Source: an uncultured beta proteobacterium
GTDB lineage: Bacteria; Pseudomonadota; Gammaproteobacteria; Burkholderiales; Rhodocyclaceae
Direction of reading: 5' to 3'
Assembly (NCBI GenBank): GCA_903908065.1
Contig: CAIVQO010000092.1
Location: forward strand, 1-64,000
DNA length: 64,000 bases
Both the position numbers and the translations under genes were made by a program. Of this stretch, positions 1 to 6,556 are shown in pieces. Numbering within the stretch: the stretch's first letter is position 1; each line of letters opens with the position of its first letter. Under the pieces are notes generated by a model. The model saw only the letters and a list, made by a program, of their open reading frames with translations. It was not told the DNA's origin and did not search any database.

Positions 1-1311
1 GACCTGGTCGGCTTTCTCGATGTTGCCGAGGGCCGCTGGTCGTTTGACTACGACGCTGGATGGAATGCCTACTCCTTGTCGCCTTCCTTTCCGCTGGTAA
101 CACGTGGATATCAGGACACGGCTGATATCCGTCAGGTGGAATGGTTCTTCGAGAATTTATTGCCCGAGGGACGGCTGCGCGAGTTGATCGCGTCGAGGGA
201 TCGTATCGACCCAAAGGACACCTGGGCATTGCTGCTTCGTCATGGCCAGGATACGGCCGGCGCTCTCTCGTTGCTTCCCGAAACAATGGACATCTCCAGC
301 GTTCAGGAAAAGTTGCTGCCCCTGTCCCCAGCTGCCCTGCAAGACAAAATTCAGGAATCGCGCTCGCGCAACTTGCCGTTGATGGCATCCTGGGACGAAA
401 TCCGCATGTCGCTGGCTGGCGCACAGGAGAAGCTCGGGCTGTGTATCGACGCGCATGGATCCATGTTTCTGCCCGAAGGTACGGCGGCTTCGACCCATAT
501 CGTCAAGCCCGAGAACGCCAGTGCGGACTTCCCCTTTTGCCCTGCCAACGAATTCTTTTGCATGCGCTTGGCGGCTGAACTGAAAGTACCAGTACCCCAG
601 GTGGATTTGCTGCATTTGCCGGAACCTCTGTATGTCATCGAGCGCTTTGACCGTACGCCGACTGCTGAGACGATTCGGCGACTGCATCAGATCGACCTGT
701 GCCAAGCCCTTGGGGTTTCGCCTTCGAAGAAATACGAGAGCGAAGGAGGGCTGGGGCTACAACACCTGTTCGACCTGGTCAGAAGCCCGTTTATCGACCG
801 TCCCATCGTGGCGACCAATGCCATCTTGCAGTGGGTTGCATTCAACTACCTGGTGGGCAACCTTGATGCGCATGCGAAAAATATCGCTTTCCTGATGCGA
901 GGCCAGAAGGCGGCCGTGGCGCCGTTTTACGACATGCTTTGTGTTGAAGCCTACTTGCCGCGCGCAACCATGTCGATGGCCATCGCCGGTGAAAACAAGC
1001 CGGGCTGGATCGAAGGGGTCCATTGGGACGCCATGGCGCTTGAAGCTGGCGCGGCCCCCCGATTGGTTCGCGGTATCCTCTCGCGAATGAATGCCGAGTT
1101 GCCTGACGCAATTTCTCGGGTTATCGGCGACGAGCGCCTCACGATGGAAGAGCGTGATTTCATTCGGGGAAAGGTTCTCCCGGTTATTGAGGAGCGCTGC
1201 CAGTTTCTTGCCGATTCGCTCAAGACGCGGCAATCAACCAAGGAAGAACTGATCGCCTGCCGCGCACTTGCTCACGATGTTGTCGAAAGAATAAAAGCGG
1301 CAGGCGAGTAG
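1..1311 (+). CDS. HipA-family kinase toxin, 5'-truncated by window edge
   Basis: C-terminal 436 residues of a HipA-type serine/threonine kinase, the toxin half of HipBA-like toxin-antitoxin pairs. The frame is open from base 1, so the true start lies outside. Family marks seen: SLAGAQEKLGL (about 405-437), the nucleotide-site lysine in HIVKPENA (about 496-519), ERFDR (about 640), and the catalytic loop GNLDAHAKN with its Asp codon at 865-867, followed by PFYDML. A TTG at 76 is in frame, but the residues before it (GRWSFDYD) also look like HipA, so it is not the start. No HipB-like gene follows directly; the partner would be expected upstream. Host target and toxicity are not inferable from sequence. 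Confidence 0.85.
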   Translation, partial: DLVGFLDVAEGRWSFDYDAGWNAYSLSPSFPLVTRGYQDTADIRQVEWFFENLLPEGRLRELIASRDRIDPKDTWALLLRHGQDTAGALSLLPETMDISSVQEKLLPLSPAALQDKIQESRSRNLPLMASWDEIRMSLAGAQEKLGLCIDAHGSMFLPEGTAASTHIVKPENASADFPFCPANEFFCMRLAAELKVPVPQVDLLHLPEPLYVIERFDRTPTAETIRRLHQIDLCQALGVSPSKKYESEGGLGLQHLFDLVRSPFIDRPIVATNAILQWVAFNYLVGNLDAHAKNIAFLMRGQKAAVAPFYDMLCVEAYLPRATMSMAIAGENKPGWIEGVHWDAMALEAGAAPRLVRGILSRMNAELPDAISRVIGDERLTMEERDFIRGKVLPVIEERCQFLADSLKTRQSTKEELIACRALAHDVVERIKAAGE

Positions 1312-1420
1312 AAGCCCCTGTTCAGCGTTGACCTGTGACGGCTACGCCTGTCTGCACTATGCCGATCTGATACATTGCGGCGTTGGCCGAATTTCATCTA
1401 TCCAAACGAGGGCAATCAAC

Positions 1421-1858
1421 GTGCCGAATTTTGCAGCCGCACTACGAGAAGAAGTTATCCGTCTGGCGCGCAAGGAACTACGCACCGAAACCGCAGGTTT
1501 GAAAAAGGCTGTGGGGCGTTATCGATCCGAAATCGCTACCTTGAAAAAACGCTTGTCGGCGGTCGAGCAACAGCTTTCCCGGCGACACAAGGAAAACTCG
1601 CAAGCGGCTGTCGTGCCTGATGCAGGCCAGTCCGCATCCAAGATTAGATTCAGCGCCAAGGGATTCCGATCCATGCGGGAGCGACTTGAACTGTCCGTTC
1701 CGGAAGTGGCTGGGCTTCTACAGGTGTCAGTTCAGACTGTTTACAACTGGGAGGCGGGCACGTCACGCCCTCGCGAGCCACAGCTATCCGCAATTGGGGT
1801 GCTCAGAAAAACCGGAAAGCGCGAACTTGCCGCCAGGTTGGGGGCGGCAGCGAAATAG
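1421..1858 (+). CDS. Coiled-coil plus XRE-type helix-turn-helix protein
   Basis: A 145-residue predicted DNA-binding protein. The N-terminal half (about residues 8-60) is charged and heptad-like, with a run of Lys, Glu and Arg around LKKRLSAVEQQL, suggesting a coiled coil. The C-terminal half (about 80-130) contains MRERLELSVPEVAGLLQVS followed by VQTVYNWEAGTSRPR, a standard XRE/Cro helix-turn-helix. GTG at 1421 was chosen because VPNFAAALREEVIRLARKE looks like a natural N-terminus and a GAGGG lies just upstream; the frame is open further back to 1328. It lies 109 bases after the hipA fragment on the same strand, so it could act with it, but HipB antitoxins are usually shorter and precede hipA. 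Function unproven. Confidence 0.7.
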   Translation: MPNFAAALREEVIRLARKELRTETAGLKKAVGRYRSEIATLKKRLSAVEQQLSRRHKENSQAAVVPDAGQSASKIRFSAKGFRSMRERLELSVPEVAGLLQVSVQTVYNWEAGTSRPREPQLSAIGVLRKTGKRELAARLGAAAK

Positions 1859-2104
1859 TTATTTCTTCGCTGTTCCACCGGTGCGGCGTAATTGATCGAT
1901 GTACCCGGCCAGATCCTCGACATGAACATAGCGCCGCCGGGCCTGCAGGATGGTGGGAACAGGAAACACCCCTTTGCTGATCTGGTTGTGTGCCGTCCTG
2001 AGATTGATTCCAATTTCGCGAGCAGCCATAGCGAGCGGAAGCAGAGAACGGCTGTAGCGGCGGGAGAGCATCTCCATGCTGTTTTCTGCGGTGGCGTGGC
2101 TCAT
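1859..2104 (-). CDS. Small AlpA/excisionase-like DNA-binding protein
   Basis: An 81-residue protein, convergent with the preceding gene (the stop codons abut). The middle section, LAMAAREIGINLRTAHNQIS, reads as a helix-turn-helix, followed by a beta-wing-like FPVPTILQARRRYVHVEDLAGYIDQL. That layout matches small winged-helix regulators such as AlpA, phage excisionases and PrtN-like activators. It is divergent from the second small regulator at 2422, and two similar palindromes lie between them. The setting next to a tRNA gene fits a recombination-directionality or element-maintenance regulator, but this is inference. Confidence 0.6.
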   Translation of the reverse strand: MSHATAENSMEMLSRRYSRSLLPLAMAAREIGINLRTAHNQISKGVFPVPTILQARRRYVHVEDLAGYIDQLRRTGGTAKK

Positions 2105-2163
2105 TTTGGGACTCCATTTCGTGACATGCTGATCGTAGCAATGGAGAGATTCGGCTTGTAACC

Positions 2164-2190
2164 GAAACGCGGCCGTAAAGGTCGCATTTC
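2164..2190. promoter_or_regulatory. 27-bp palindrome, candidate operator copy 1
   Basis: Left arm GAAACGCGGCC, 5-base centre GTAAA, right arm GGTCGCATTTC. The arms pair at 9 of 11 positions. The same 11-5-11 layout and nearly the same bases recur at 2301-2327, which argues for a protein-binding site rather than a chance hairpin. It lies 60 bases upstream of the start of the leftward small regulator. Confidence 0.55.
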
Positions 2191-2300
2191 AAGCACCGGT
2201 TTCTATGAGCGACTTCAATCGCTGGCAACAGCCCCTGCCGGATTGACCTATCGCCAGTTAGTTTGAGTGTGACTGCTTCATTTTTTCAGAAATGAGCATC

Positions 2301-2327
2301 GAAATACGTCCTTTGAGGGCGCATTTC
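2301..2327. promoter_or_regulatory. 27-bp palindrome, candidate operator copy 2
   Basis: Left arm GAAATACGTCC, 5-base centre TTTGA, right arm GGGCGCATTTC. The symmetry extends three more bases on each side (ATC and GAT, 2298-2330). It shares architecture and most bases with the palindrome at 2164-2190 and lies about 95 bases upstream of the rightward regulator gene. Confidence 0.6.
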
Positions 2328-2368
2328 GATCCCGCAACATCCCATCACATCCCTACCATTCATTTTGT

Positions 2369-2387
2369 CCTGACCTCCGATGTCAGG
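2369..2387. promoter_or_regulatory. Short inverted repeat CCTGAC-N7-GTCAGG
   Basis: Perfect 6-base arms flank a 7-base centre, ending 34 bases before the chosen ATG at 2422. It could be an autoregulatory operator or a weak hairpin; nothing else supports a specific role. Confidence 0.35.
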
Positions 2388-2421
2388 CATCAAAGTCGGC
2401 TTAGTGAATGGAGCGTGGGCA

Positions 2422-2763
2422 ATGAATACGTTGGATCTACTGATGACCGCTGCCGGCGGGAAAGCGATCATCACTGAACGTGAGGCGGGCGAAATTCTCG
2501 GGGGGGTGTCCCTGAAGCGGCTTCGAAATTTACGCTCGGAGGGGAACGAATTGATACCAACCATGCAGATTGGGGGACGTCGCTTTGTCTGTTTGACAGA
2601 TTTGGCCGAGTTTGTGGATCGCCAGAGAACTGGGAAAACTCCGGTTCAGCCTCAACCCAGAGTGAGTGTAAAGACCAAGCGACGTAGCGTTGGACGCCCG
2701 AAAAAAATCGTCAAAACCAAAACGAGACCATCAAATTCTGGTCAAGATGGCCATCGAGATTAA
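2422..2763 (+). CDS. Small helix-turn-helix protein with basic tail
   Basis: A 113-residue protein. ATG 2422 was preferred over 2380 because GGAG sits 8 bases ahead of it. Residues 18-70 (ITEREAGEILGG then SLKRLRNLRSEG and MQIGGRRFVCLTDLAEFVDRQ) look like an excisionase/AlpA-type winged helix that reads a DNA site. The last 40 residues are Lys/Arg-rich (KTKRRSVGRPKK, an AT-hook-like GRP core). It diverges from the other small regulator at 1859-2104. Probably a regulator or directionality factor of an integrated element; no named family is claimed. Confidence 0.6.
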   Translation: MNTLDLLMTAAGGKAIITEREAGEILGGVSLKRLRNLRSEGNELIPTMQIGGRRFVCLTDLAEFVDRQRTGKTPVQPQPRVSVKTKRRSVGRPKKIVKTKTRPSNSGQDGHRD

Positions 2764-2776
2764 GTCCGAAACGTCA

Positions 2777-2852
2777 TTTGGGAACATTTCGGGAACAGGT
2801 CTAATGGGATCAGATGGGAAATTCGGGAACAATTCGGGAACACTTGGGAACA
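2777..2852. repeat. Array of five 10-bp direct repeats (TTCGGGAACA)
   Basis: Copies start at 2777 (TTTGGGAACA), 2788, 2822, 2833 (each TTCGGGAACA) and 2843 (CTTGGGAACA). Spacings are 11, 34, 11 and 10 bases, close to whole helical turns, so bound proteins would sit on one face of the DNA. The array lies between the small regulators and tRNA-Ser. Short phased direct repeats beside a tRNA resemble the arm-type sites bound by tyrosine integrases or excisionases; that role is inference, and no integrase gene is visible. Confidence 0.6.
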
Positions 2853-2874
2853 AAAAAGCCGACTTTCGTCGGCT
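2852..2874 (-). terminator. Rho-independent terminator after tRNA-Ser
   Basis: Read on the minus strand this is AGCCGAC-GAAA-GTCGGCT, a perfect 7-bp stem with a GNRA-type loop, followed at once by six T. It lies 70 bases downstream of the minus-strand tRNA-Ser and fits its transcript end. Confidence 0.75.
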
Positions 2875-2943
2875 GTATTGCTTCTGCTACGGTCTGCCAC
2901 CTCGTGGATGATTTTGCCAAATCTCCTTAAAATTCAAGGGGTT

Positions 2944-3034
2944 TGGCGGAGAGGGAGGGATTCGAACCCTCGTTAGGATATTATCCTAAACACGCTTTCC
3001 AGGCGTGCGACTTAAACCACTCATCCACCTCTCC
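2944..3034 (-). tRNA. tRNA-Ser (anticodon GGA)
   Basis: On the minus strand the acceptor arms GGAGAGG and CCTCTCC pair, and CCA is encoded (2944-2946). The anticodon loop is CTGGAAA between CACGC and GCGTG, giving GGA. A long variable arm (TTAGGATAATATCCTAA) and GGTTCGAATCC in the T arm confirm a serine tRNA of 91 nt. Its 3' end faces the accessory segment, the usual side for tRNA-targeted integration. Confidence 0.95.
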
Positions 3035-3087
3035 GCTGGCTGTCCGCCGCGATCTGGCCGGGCGGGCAGGGCGCGCATTATAGCGGA

Positions 3088-3936
3088 TCAGCCTTCGCTG
3101 TGCCGCAGCGAAAGATCGATCGCGCGCACATTCTTGGTTAGCCCGCCGATCGAGATGCGGTCAACGCCGGTTTCGGCGATGGCACGCACGGTTTCCAGGC
3201 TGACACCTCCCGAGGCCTCGAGTTCGGCACGGCCAGCGGTAAGGCCGACGGCTTGTCGCATTTGCGCCAGGTCCATGTTGTCGAGCAGGATCATGGTGGC
3301 CCCGGCGTCGAGGGCCTCGGCAAGCTGTTCCAGCGTTTCGACCTCGATCTGGATGAAGACGTCCTTGCGGCCGATGGCTGTGGCCTGAACCAGTGCCGCC
3401 GTGACGCCGCCGGCCGCCATGATGTGGTTTTCCTTGATCAGGATGCCGTCATACAGGCCGAGGCGGTGGTTGCTGCCGCCGCCGCAGGTCACGGCGTATT
3501 TCTGGGCCAGACGCAGTCCCGGCAGGGTCTTGCGCGTATCGACGATGCGCGCCCGGGTGCCGGCTACGGCATCGACATACAGGCGGGTGACGGTGGCGGT
3601 CGCCGAGAGCAGTTGCAGGAAGTTGAGCGCAGCCCGTTCGGCAGTGAGCAGAGCCCGCGTGCTGGCTTCGATTTCGCACAGGGTTTGCCCGGCAGTGACG
3701 GTGTCGCCGTCGCGTGCCTGCCAGCGGATCGAAGCTCTTTGATCGAGTTGGCGGAAGCAGGCATCGAACCAGGCGGTGCCTGCGAGCACGGCATTTTCGC
3801 GGCTGATCACCGTGCCTTGCGAACGACGGCTGGCCGGGGTCAGCAGGGCCGTCAGGTCGCCGCCGCCGATATCCTCGACCAGGGCGGCGAGCACGTTGCG
3901 CTGGACTTCGGCGGCGAGTTGAATTTGGCGTTCCAT
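3088..3936 (-). CDS. nadC: Nicotinate-nucleotide pyrophosphorylase (carboxylating)
   Basis: Quinolinate phosphoribosyltransferase, the cytosolic step of de novo NAD synthesis that joins quinolinate to phosphoribosyl diphosphate and releases CO2. The 282-residue length is normal. Seen: EDIGGGDLT near residue 22, the N-terminal barrel-sandwich DTVTAGQTLCEIE, DTRKTLPGLRLAQKYAV around 130-150, GGGSNHRLGLYDGILIKENH around 150-170, and IQIEVETLEQ and EASGGV strands of the C-terminal barrel. It stands upstream of the tRNA-Ser on the same strand, with no other NAD genes adjacent. Confidence 0.95.
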   Translation of the reverse strand: MERQIQLAAEVQRNVLAALVEDIGGGDLTALLTPASRRSQGTVISRENAVLAGTAWFDACFRQLDQRASIRWQARDGDTVTAGQTLCEIEASTRALLTAERAALNFLQLLSATATVTRLYVDAVAGTRARIVDTRKTLPGLRLAQKYAVTCGGGSNHRLGLYDGILIKENHIMAAGGVTAALVQATAIGRKDVFIQIEVETLEQLAEALDAGATMILLDNMDLAQMRQAVGLTAGRAELEASGGVSLETVRAIAETGVDRISIGGLTKNVRAIDLSLRHSEG

Positions 3937-3980
3937 GATGTGCGTCGGGTTGTGGGGATCGCCGACGATTCTAGCCCGGC

Positions 3981-5633
3981 TTAGCGGAACTTCGTCCCCC
4001 GCAAACTGAGCGTGGTGGAGGGTGCGTCGAAGCTTTCGGCGCTGGCCACATCCCAGAACACCTTGAACACCGGGTGATCCGGCACTCCGGCCAGCAGTTC
4101 GCCGGGTCGTGCCCAGTGGTGCAGGGCTGCCAGTGAGCGCACTTCAGTGGCGGAGACGCGACGAATGACATGTTCCGGCCCCAGTTCGCCGGGGTGCGCG
4201 AGGCCGGCAGCGCCCAGCATTTCCTTGAGGGCGATCAGCGTATTGCGGTGGAACTGATGCACCCGCGCCGACTTGTCGGTGACGTCGAGTGCGCGCATGC
4301 GCAGCGGGTCCTGGGTGGTGACGCCGGTCGGGCAATGCCCGGTGTGGCAGGTCTGGGCCTGCAGGCAGCCAAGGGCGAACATGAAGCCGCGTGCCGAGTT
4401 GCACCAGTCGGCGCCGGTGGCGATGGTACGTGCCATGTCGAAGGCAGTAACGATCTTGCCCGACGAGCCGATGCAGACCTGCTGGCGCAGATTGACGCCG
4501 ACCAGGGTGTTATGCACCAGCATCAGCCCTTCGCGCAGCGGTGCGCCAACGTGATCGGTGAATTCCAGCGGCGCCGCACCGGTGCCGCCCTCGCCGCCGT
4601 CGACCACGATGAAGTCGGGCGCGATGCCGGTTTTCAGCATGGCCTTGACGATGGCGAACCATTCCCAGGGATGGCCGATCGCCAGCTTGAAGCCGACCGG
4701 CTTGCCGCCCGAAAGCTCCCGCAGGCGGGCGATGAACTCAAGGAACTCGATCGGCGTGGAAAATGCGGAATGACGCGACGGGGAAATGCAGTCGGTGCCA
4801 ACCGGAACGCCCCGCGCTTCGGCGATTTCGGGGGTCACCTTGGCGCCGGGCAACACGCCGCCGTGACCTGGCTTCGCCCCTTGCGAGAGCTTGATCTCGA
4901 TCATCTTCACCTGGTCGAGTGCTGCGTTCTCGGCAAAGCGCGCACCGTCGAACTTGCCGTTCGCATCGCGGCAGCCGAAATAGCCGCTGCCGATCTCCCA
5001 GACCAGGTCACCGCCGTTGCGGCGGTGATGGCGGGAGATCGATCCCTCGCCGGTGTCGTGGAAGAAGTTGCCGCGTCGCGCACCCTCGTTGAGGGCGAGA
5101 ATGGCATTGGCCGAAAGTGCGCCGAAGCTCATCGCCGAAATGTTGAAGACACTGGCCGAATACGGTTTGCTGCACGCTGGGCCGCCGACCTTGATGCGAA
5201 AGTCATGGCTCTCGATATGGATCGGTGCGATCGAATGATTGATCCACTCGTAGTGCGGCTCGTAGAGATTGAGCTGGGTGCCGAAGGGTCGCTTGTCCAC
5301 GGCCTGTTTGGAGCGCTGATAGATGATCGAGCGCTGGGCGCGCGAGAAGGGAAGTTCCTCCGAATCGGCCTCGAGAAAATACTGGCGGATTTCGGGGCGG
5401 ATGTACTCGAAGAAGAAGCGGAAATGCGCCAGCACCGGGTAGTTGCGGCGGATCGCCTGGCGCGGCTGCAGGTAATCGACCAGACCCACCAGCGCGAGTG
5501 CGCCGAACACCAGTCCCGGCCAAAGCCAGAAGGAGGAGAGGGAGGCCAGCGCAAGGCAGGCCGTGGCGAGGAGGATGCACAGCGCCCAGGCGTGGTAACG
5601 CTGCGGAACGATGCTGTCGAGCTTCTGCAACAT
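3981..5633 (-). CDS. FMN-binding glutamate synthase-family membrane protein
   Basis: A 550-residue relative of the FMN domain of glutamate synthase large subunits (YerD-like family), lacking the amidotransferase and GXGXG domains. Residues about 15-55 contain two hydrophobic segments (LCILLATACLALASL and LVFGALALVGLV), so it is probably membrane-anchored. The barrel domain shows MSFGALSANAILALNEG, GEGSISRHH, KLSQGAKPGHGG, VVDGGEGGTGAAP and CIGSSGKIVTAFDMARTIATG. The cysteine cluster CLQAQTCHTGHCPTGV matches the iron-sulfur motif of glutamate synthases. The substrate of stand-alone members is not established. Neighbours do not suggest a pathway. Confidence 0.8.
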   Translation of the reverse strand: MLQKLDSIVPQRYHAWALCILLATACLALASLSSFWLWPGLVFGALALVGLVDYLQPRQAIRRNYPVLAHFRFFFEYIRPEIRQYFLEADSEELPFSRAQRSIIYQRSKQAVDKRPFGTQLNLYEPHYEWINHSIAPIHIESHDFRIKVGGPACSKPYSASVFNISAMSFGALSANAILALNEGARRGNFFHDTGEGSISRHHRRNGGDLVWEIGSGYFGCRDANGKFDGARFAENAALDQVKMIEIKLSQGAKPGHGGVLPGAKVTPEIAEARGVPVGTDCISPSRHSAFSTPIEFLEFIARLRELSGGKPVGFKLAIGHPWEWFAIVKAMLKTGIAPDFIVVDGGEGGTGAAPLEFTDHVGAPLREGLMLVHNTLVGVNLRQQVCIGSSGKIVTAFDMARTIATGADWCNSARGFMFALGCLQAQTCHTGHCPTGVTTQDPLRMRALDVTDKSARVHQFHRNTLIALKEMLGAAGLAHPGELGPEHVIRRVSATEVRSLAALHHWARPGELLAGVPDHPVFKVFWDVASAESFDAPSTTLSLRGTKFR

Positions 5634-5680
5634 GGACGGCCTCCTGTTGAAAGCTGCGGCGGTGACGATCTTTTACTTGA

Positions 5681-6556
5681 TCAGGCGCGACGGCGCAAGC
5701 GTTCGCCGAGAGCTATCGAAAGGCTGCTGCCGGCGATCACCAGCATGCCGCCAATGGAAAGCAGATCGGGCAGGTGCTCGAAGAAGATCCAGCTCAGCAG
5801 TGCGGCCCAGATCAACTGCCCATACAGGAAGGGAGAAAGGAACGAGGCGGTCGCATGGCGAAAAGCCCGGATCAGCATAAGGTGGCCCGTTCCGCCGTAG
5901 ATCCCCAGCGAGGCGATCAGCGCTGCATCGACGACGCTGGGGGTGGGGCCACCCCAATACAGCGGCGCAGCGAGCGTCATGGCGACGGTGCCGACCAGGG
6001 CCGTATAGAACAGCATGGTCAGTGTGCTCTCCGTAGGCGAAAGCTGTCGCGTCTGGATTTGATAAATGGCATAGCAGGCGGCGGCAAGCGACATCCAGAC
6101 GATGCCCTCGACATTCAATGCGCCACCGGGTCGGGCGATCAGCAAGGCGCCACCGAAGCCGGCGATCACGGCGAGCCAGTGGCCTCGCGTGATGGATTCC
6201 TTGAGCAGGAAGTGGGAGAGGATTACCACCACCAGCGGCGTGATGAACAGGAAGGCCGTGCTTTCCGCGAGTGGCATCAGGGAAAAACCGGCCATGGCGA
6301 ATCCCGTGGTGCCGGTCAGCATCAGCGCCCGCGTAATCTGGGCCAGCGGTCGCGAGGTCGTGACCAACTGCAGGCGCATCGACGGGGCCAGGAAGATCAC
6401 CATCATTAGCAGATGAAAGGTATAACGACCCCAGACCATCATCGGGATCGGGTAGGTGCGCGAAAGATACTTCGAGGTCGCATCGAGTGCTGCAAAGCAC
6501 AAGGTGGCGCCCACCATCAGCAGGATGGCGATTCCGACCTTGTGCCGGTCAGGCAT
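5681..6556 (-). CDS. DMT-superfamily (EamA) transporter
   Basis: A 291-residue integral membrane protein with the 10-helix, two-repeat EamA pattern (hydrophobic blocks IAILLMVGATLCFAALDA, YTFHLLMMVIFLAP, FLFITPLVVVILSHFLL and others). Such proteins export amino acids or metabolites across the inner membrane; the substrate cannot be read here. ATG 6556 overlaps the end of nnrDE by 8 bases, so the two are probably cotranscribed; a TTG at 6565 is an alternative start. Confidence 0.8.
   Translation of the reverse strand: MPDRHKVGIAILLMVGATLCFAALDATSKYLSRTYPIPMMVWGRYTFHLLMMVIFLAPSMRLQLVTTSRPLAQITRALMLTGTTGFAMAGFSLMPLAESTAFLFITPLVVVILSHFLLKESITRGHWLAVIAGFGGALLIARPGGALNVEGIVWMSLAAACYAIYQIQTRQLSPTESTLTMLFYTALVGTVAMTLAAPLYWGGPTPSVVDAALIASLGIYGGTGHLMLIRAFRHATASFLSPFLYGQLIWAALLSWIFFEHLPDLLSIGGMLVIAGSSLSIALGERLRRRA

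Larger units (their letters stand above)
2105..2421. other. Divergent intergenic regulatory region of 317 bases
   Basis: No gene is supported here. The stretch is more AT-rich than its surroundings and separates two divergent small regulator genes. It contains two related 27-bp palindromes (2164-2190 and 2301-2327), a shorter inverted repeat at 2369-2387, and a poly-T stretch at 2281-2286. No clear sigma-70 promoter pair could be chosen with confidence. Confidence 0.6.

Noticed and set aside
2777-2852. Possible CRISPR array
   Set aside because: Repeat units are only 10 bases, spacing is irregular, and there are no unique spacers of constant length or cas genes.
2857-2874. Another copy of the dispersed repeat (contains AAAGTCGGC on the minus strand)
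   Set aside because: The match is explained by the stem-loop of the tRNA-Ser terminator and lacks the downstream flank of the repeat.
2690-2911. 73-codon plus-strand frame ending near tRNA-Ser
   Set aside because: It overlaps the end of the small regulator and runs through the direct-repeat array and the tRNA terminator; the peptide merely translates the repeats.
4030-4055. Degenerate repeat copy in the glutamate synthase-like gene (TCGGCGCTGGC)
   Set aside because: The AAAAG part is missing; could be chance in GC-rich coding DNA.
4395-4430. AGTCGGCGCCGGTGG similarity to the repeat in the glutamate synthase-like gene
   Set aside because: It encodes the conserved family segment ATGADWC and lacks the A-rich start.
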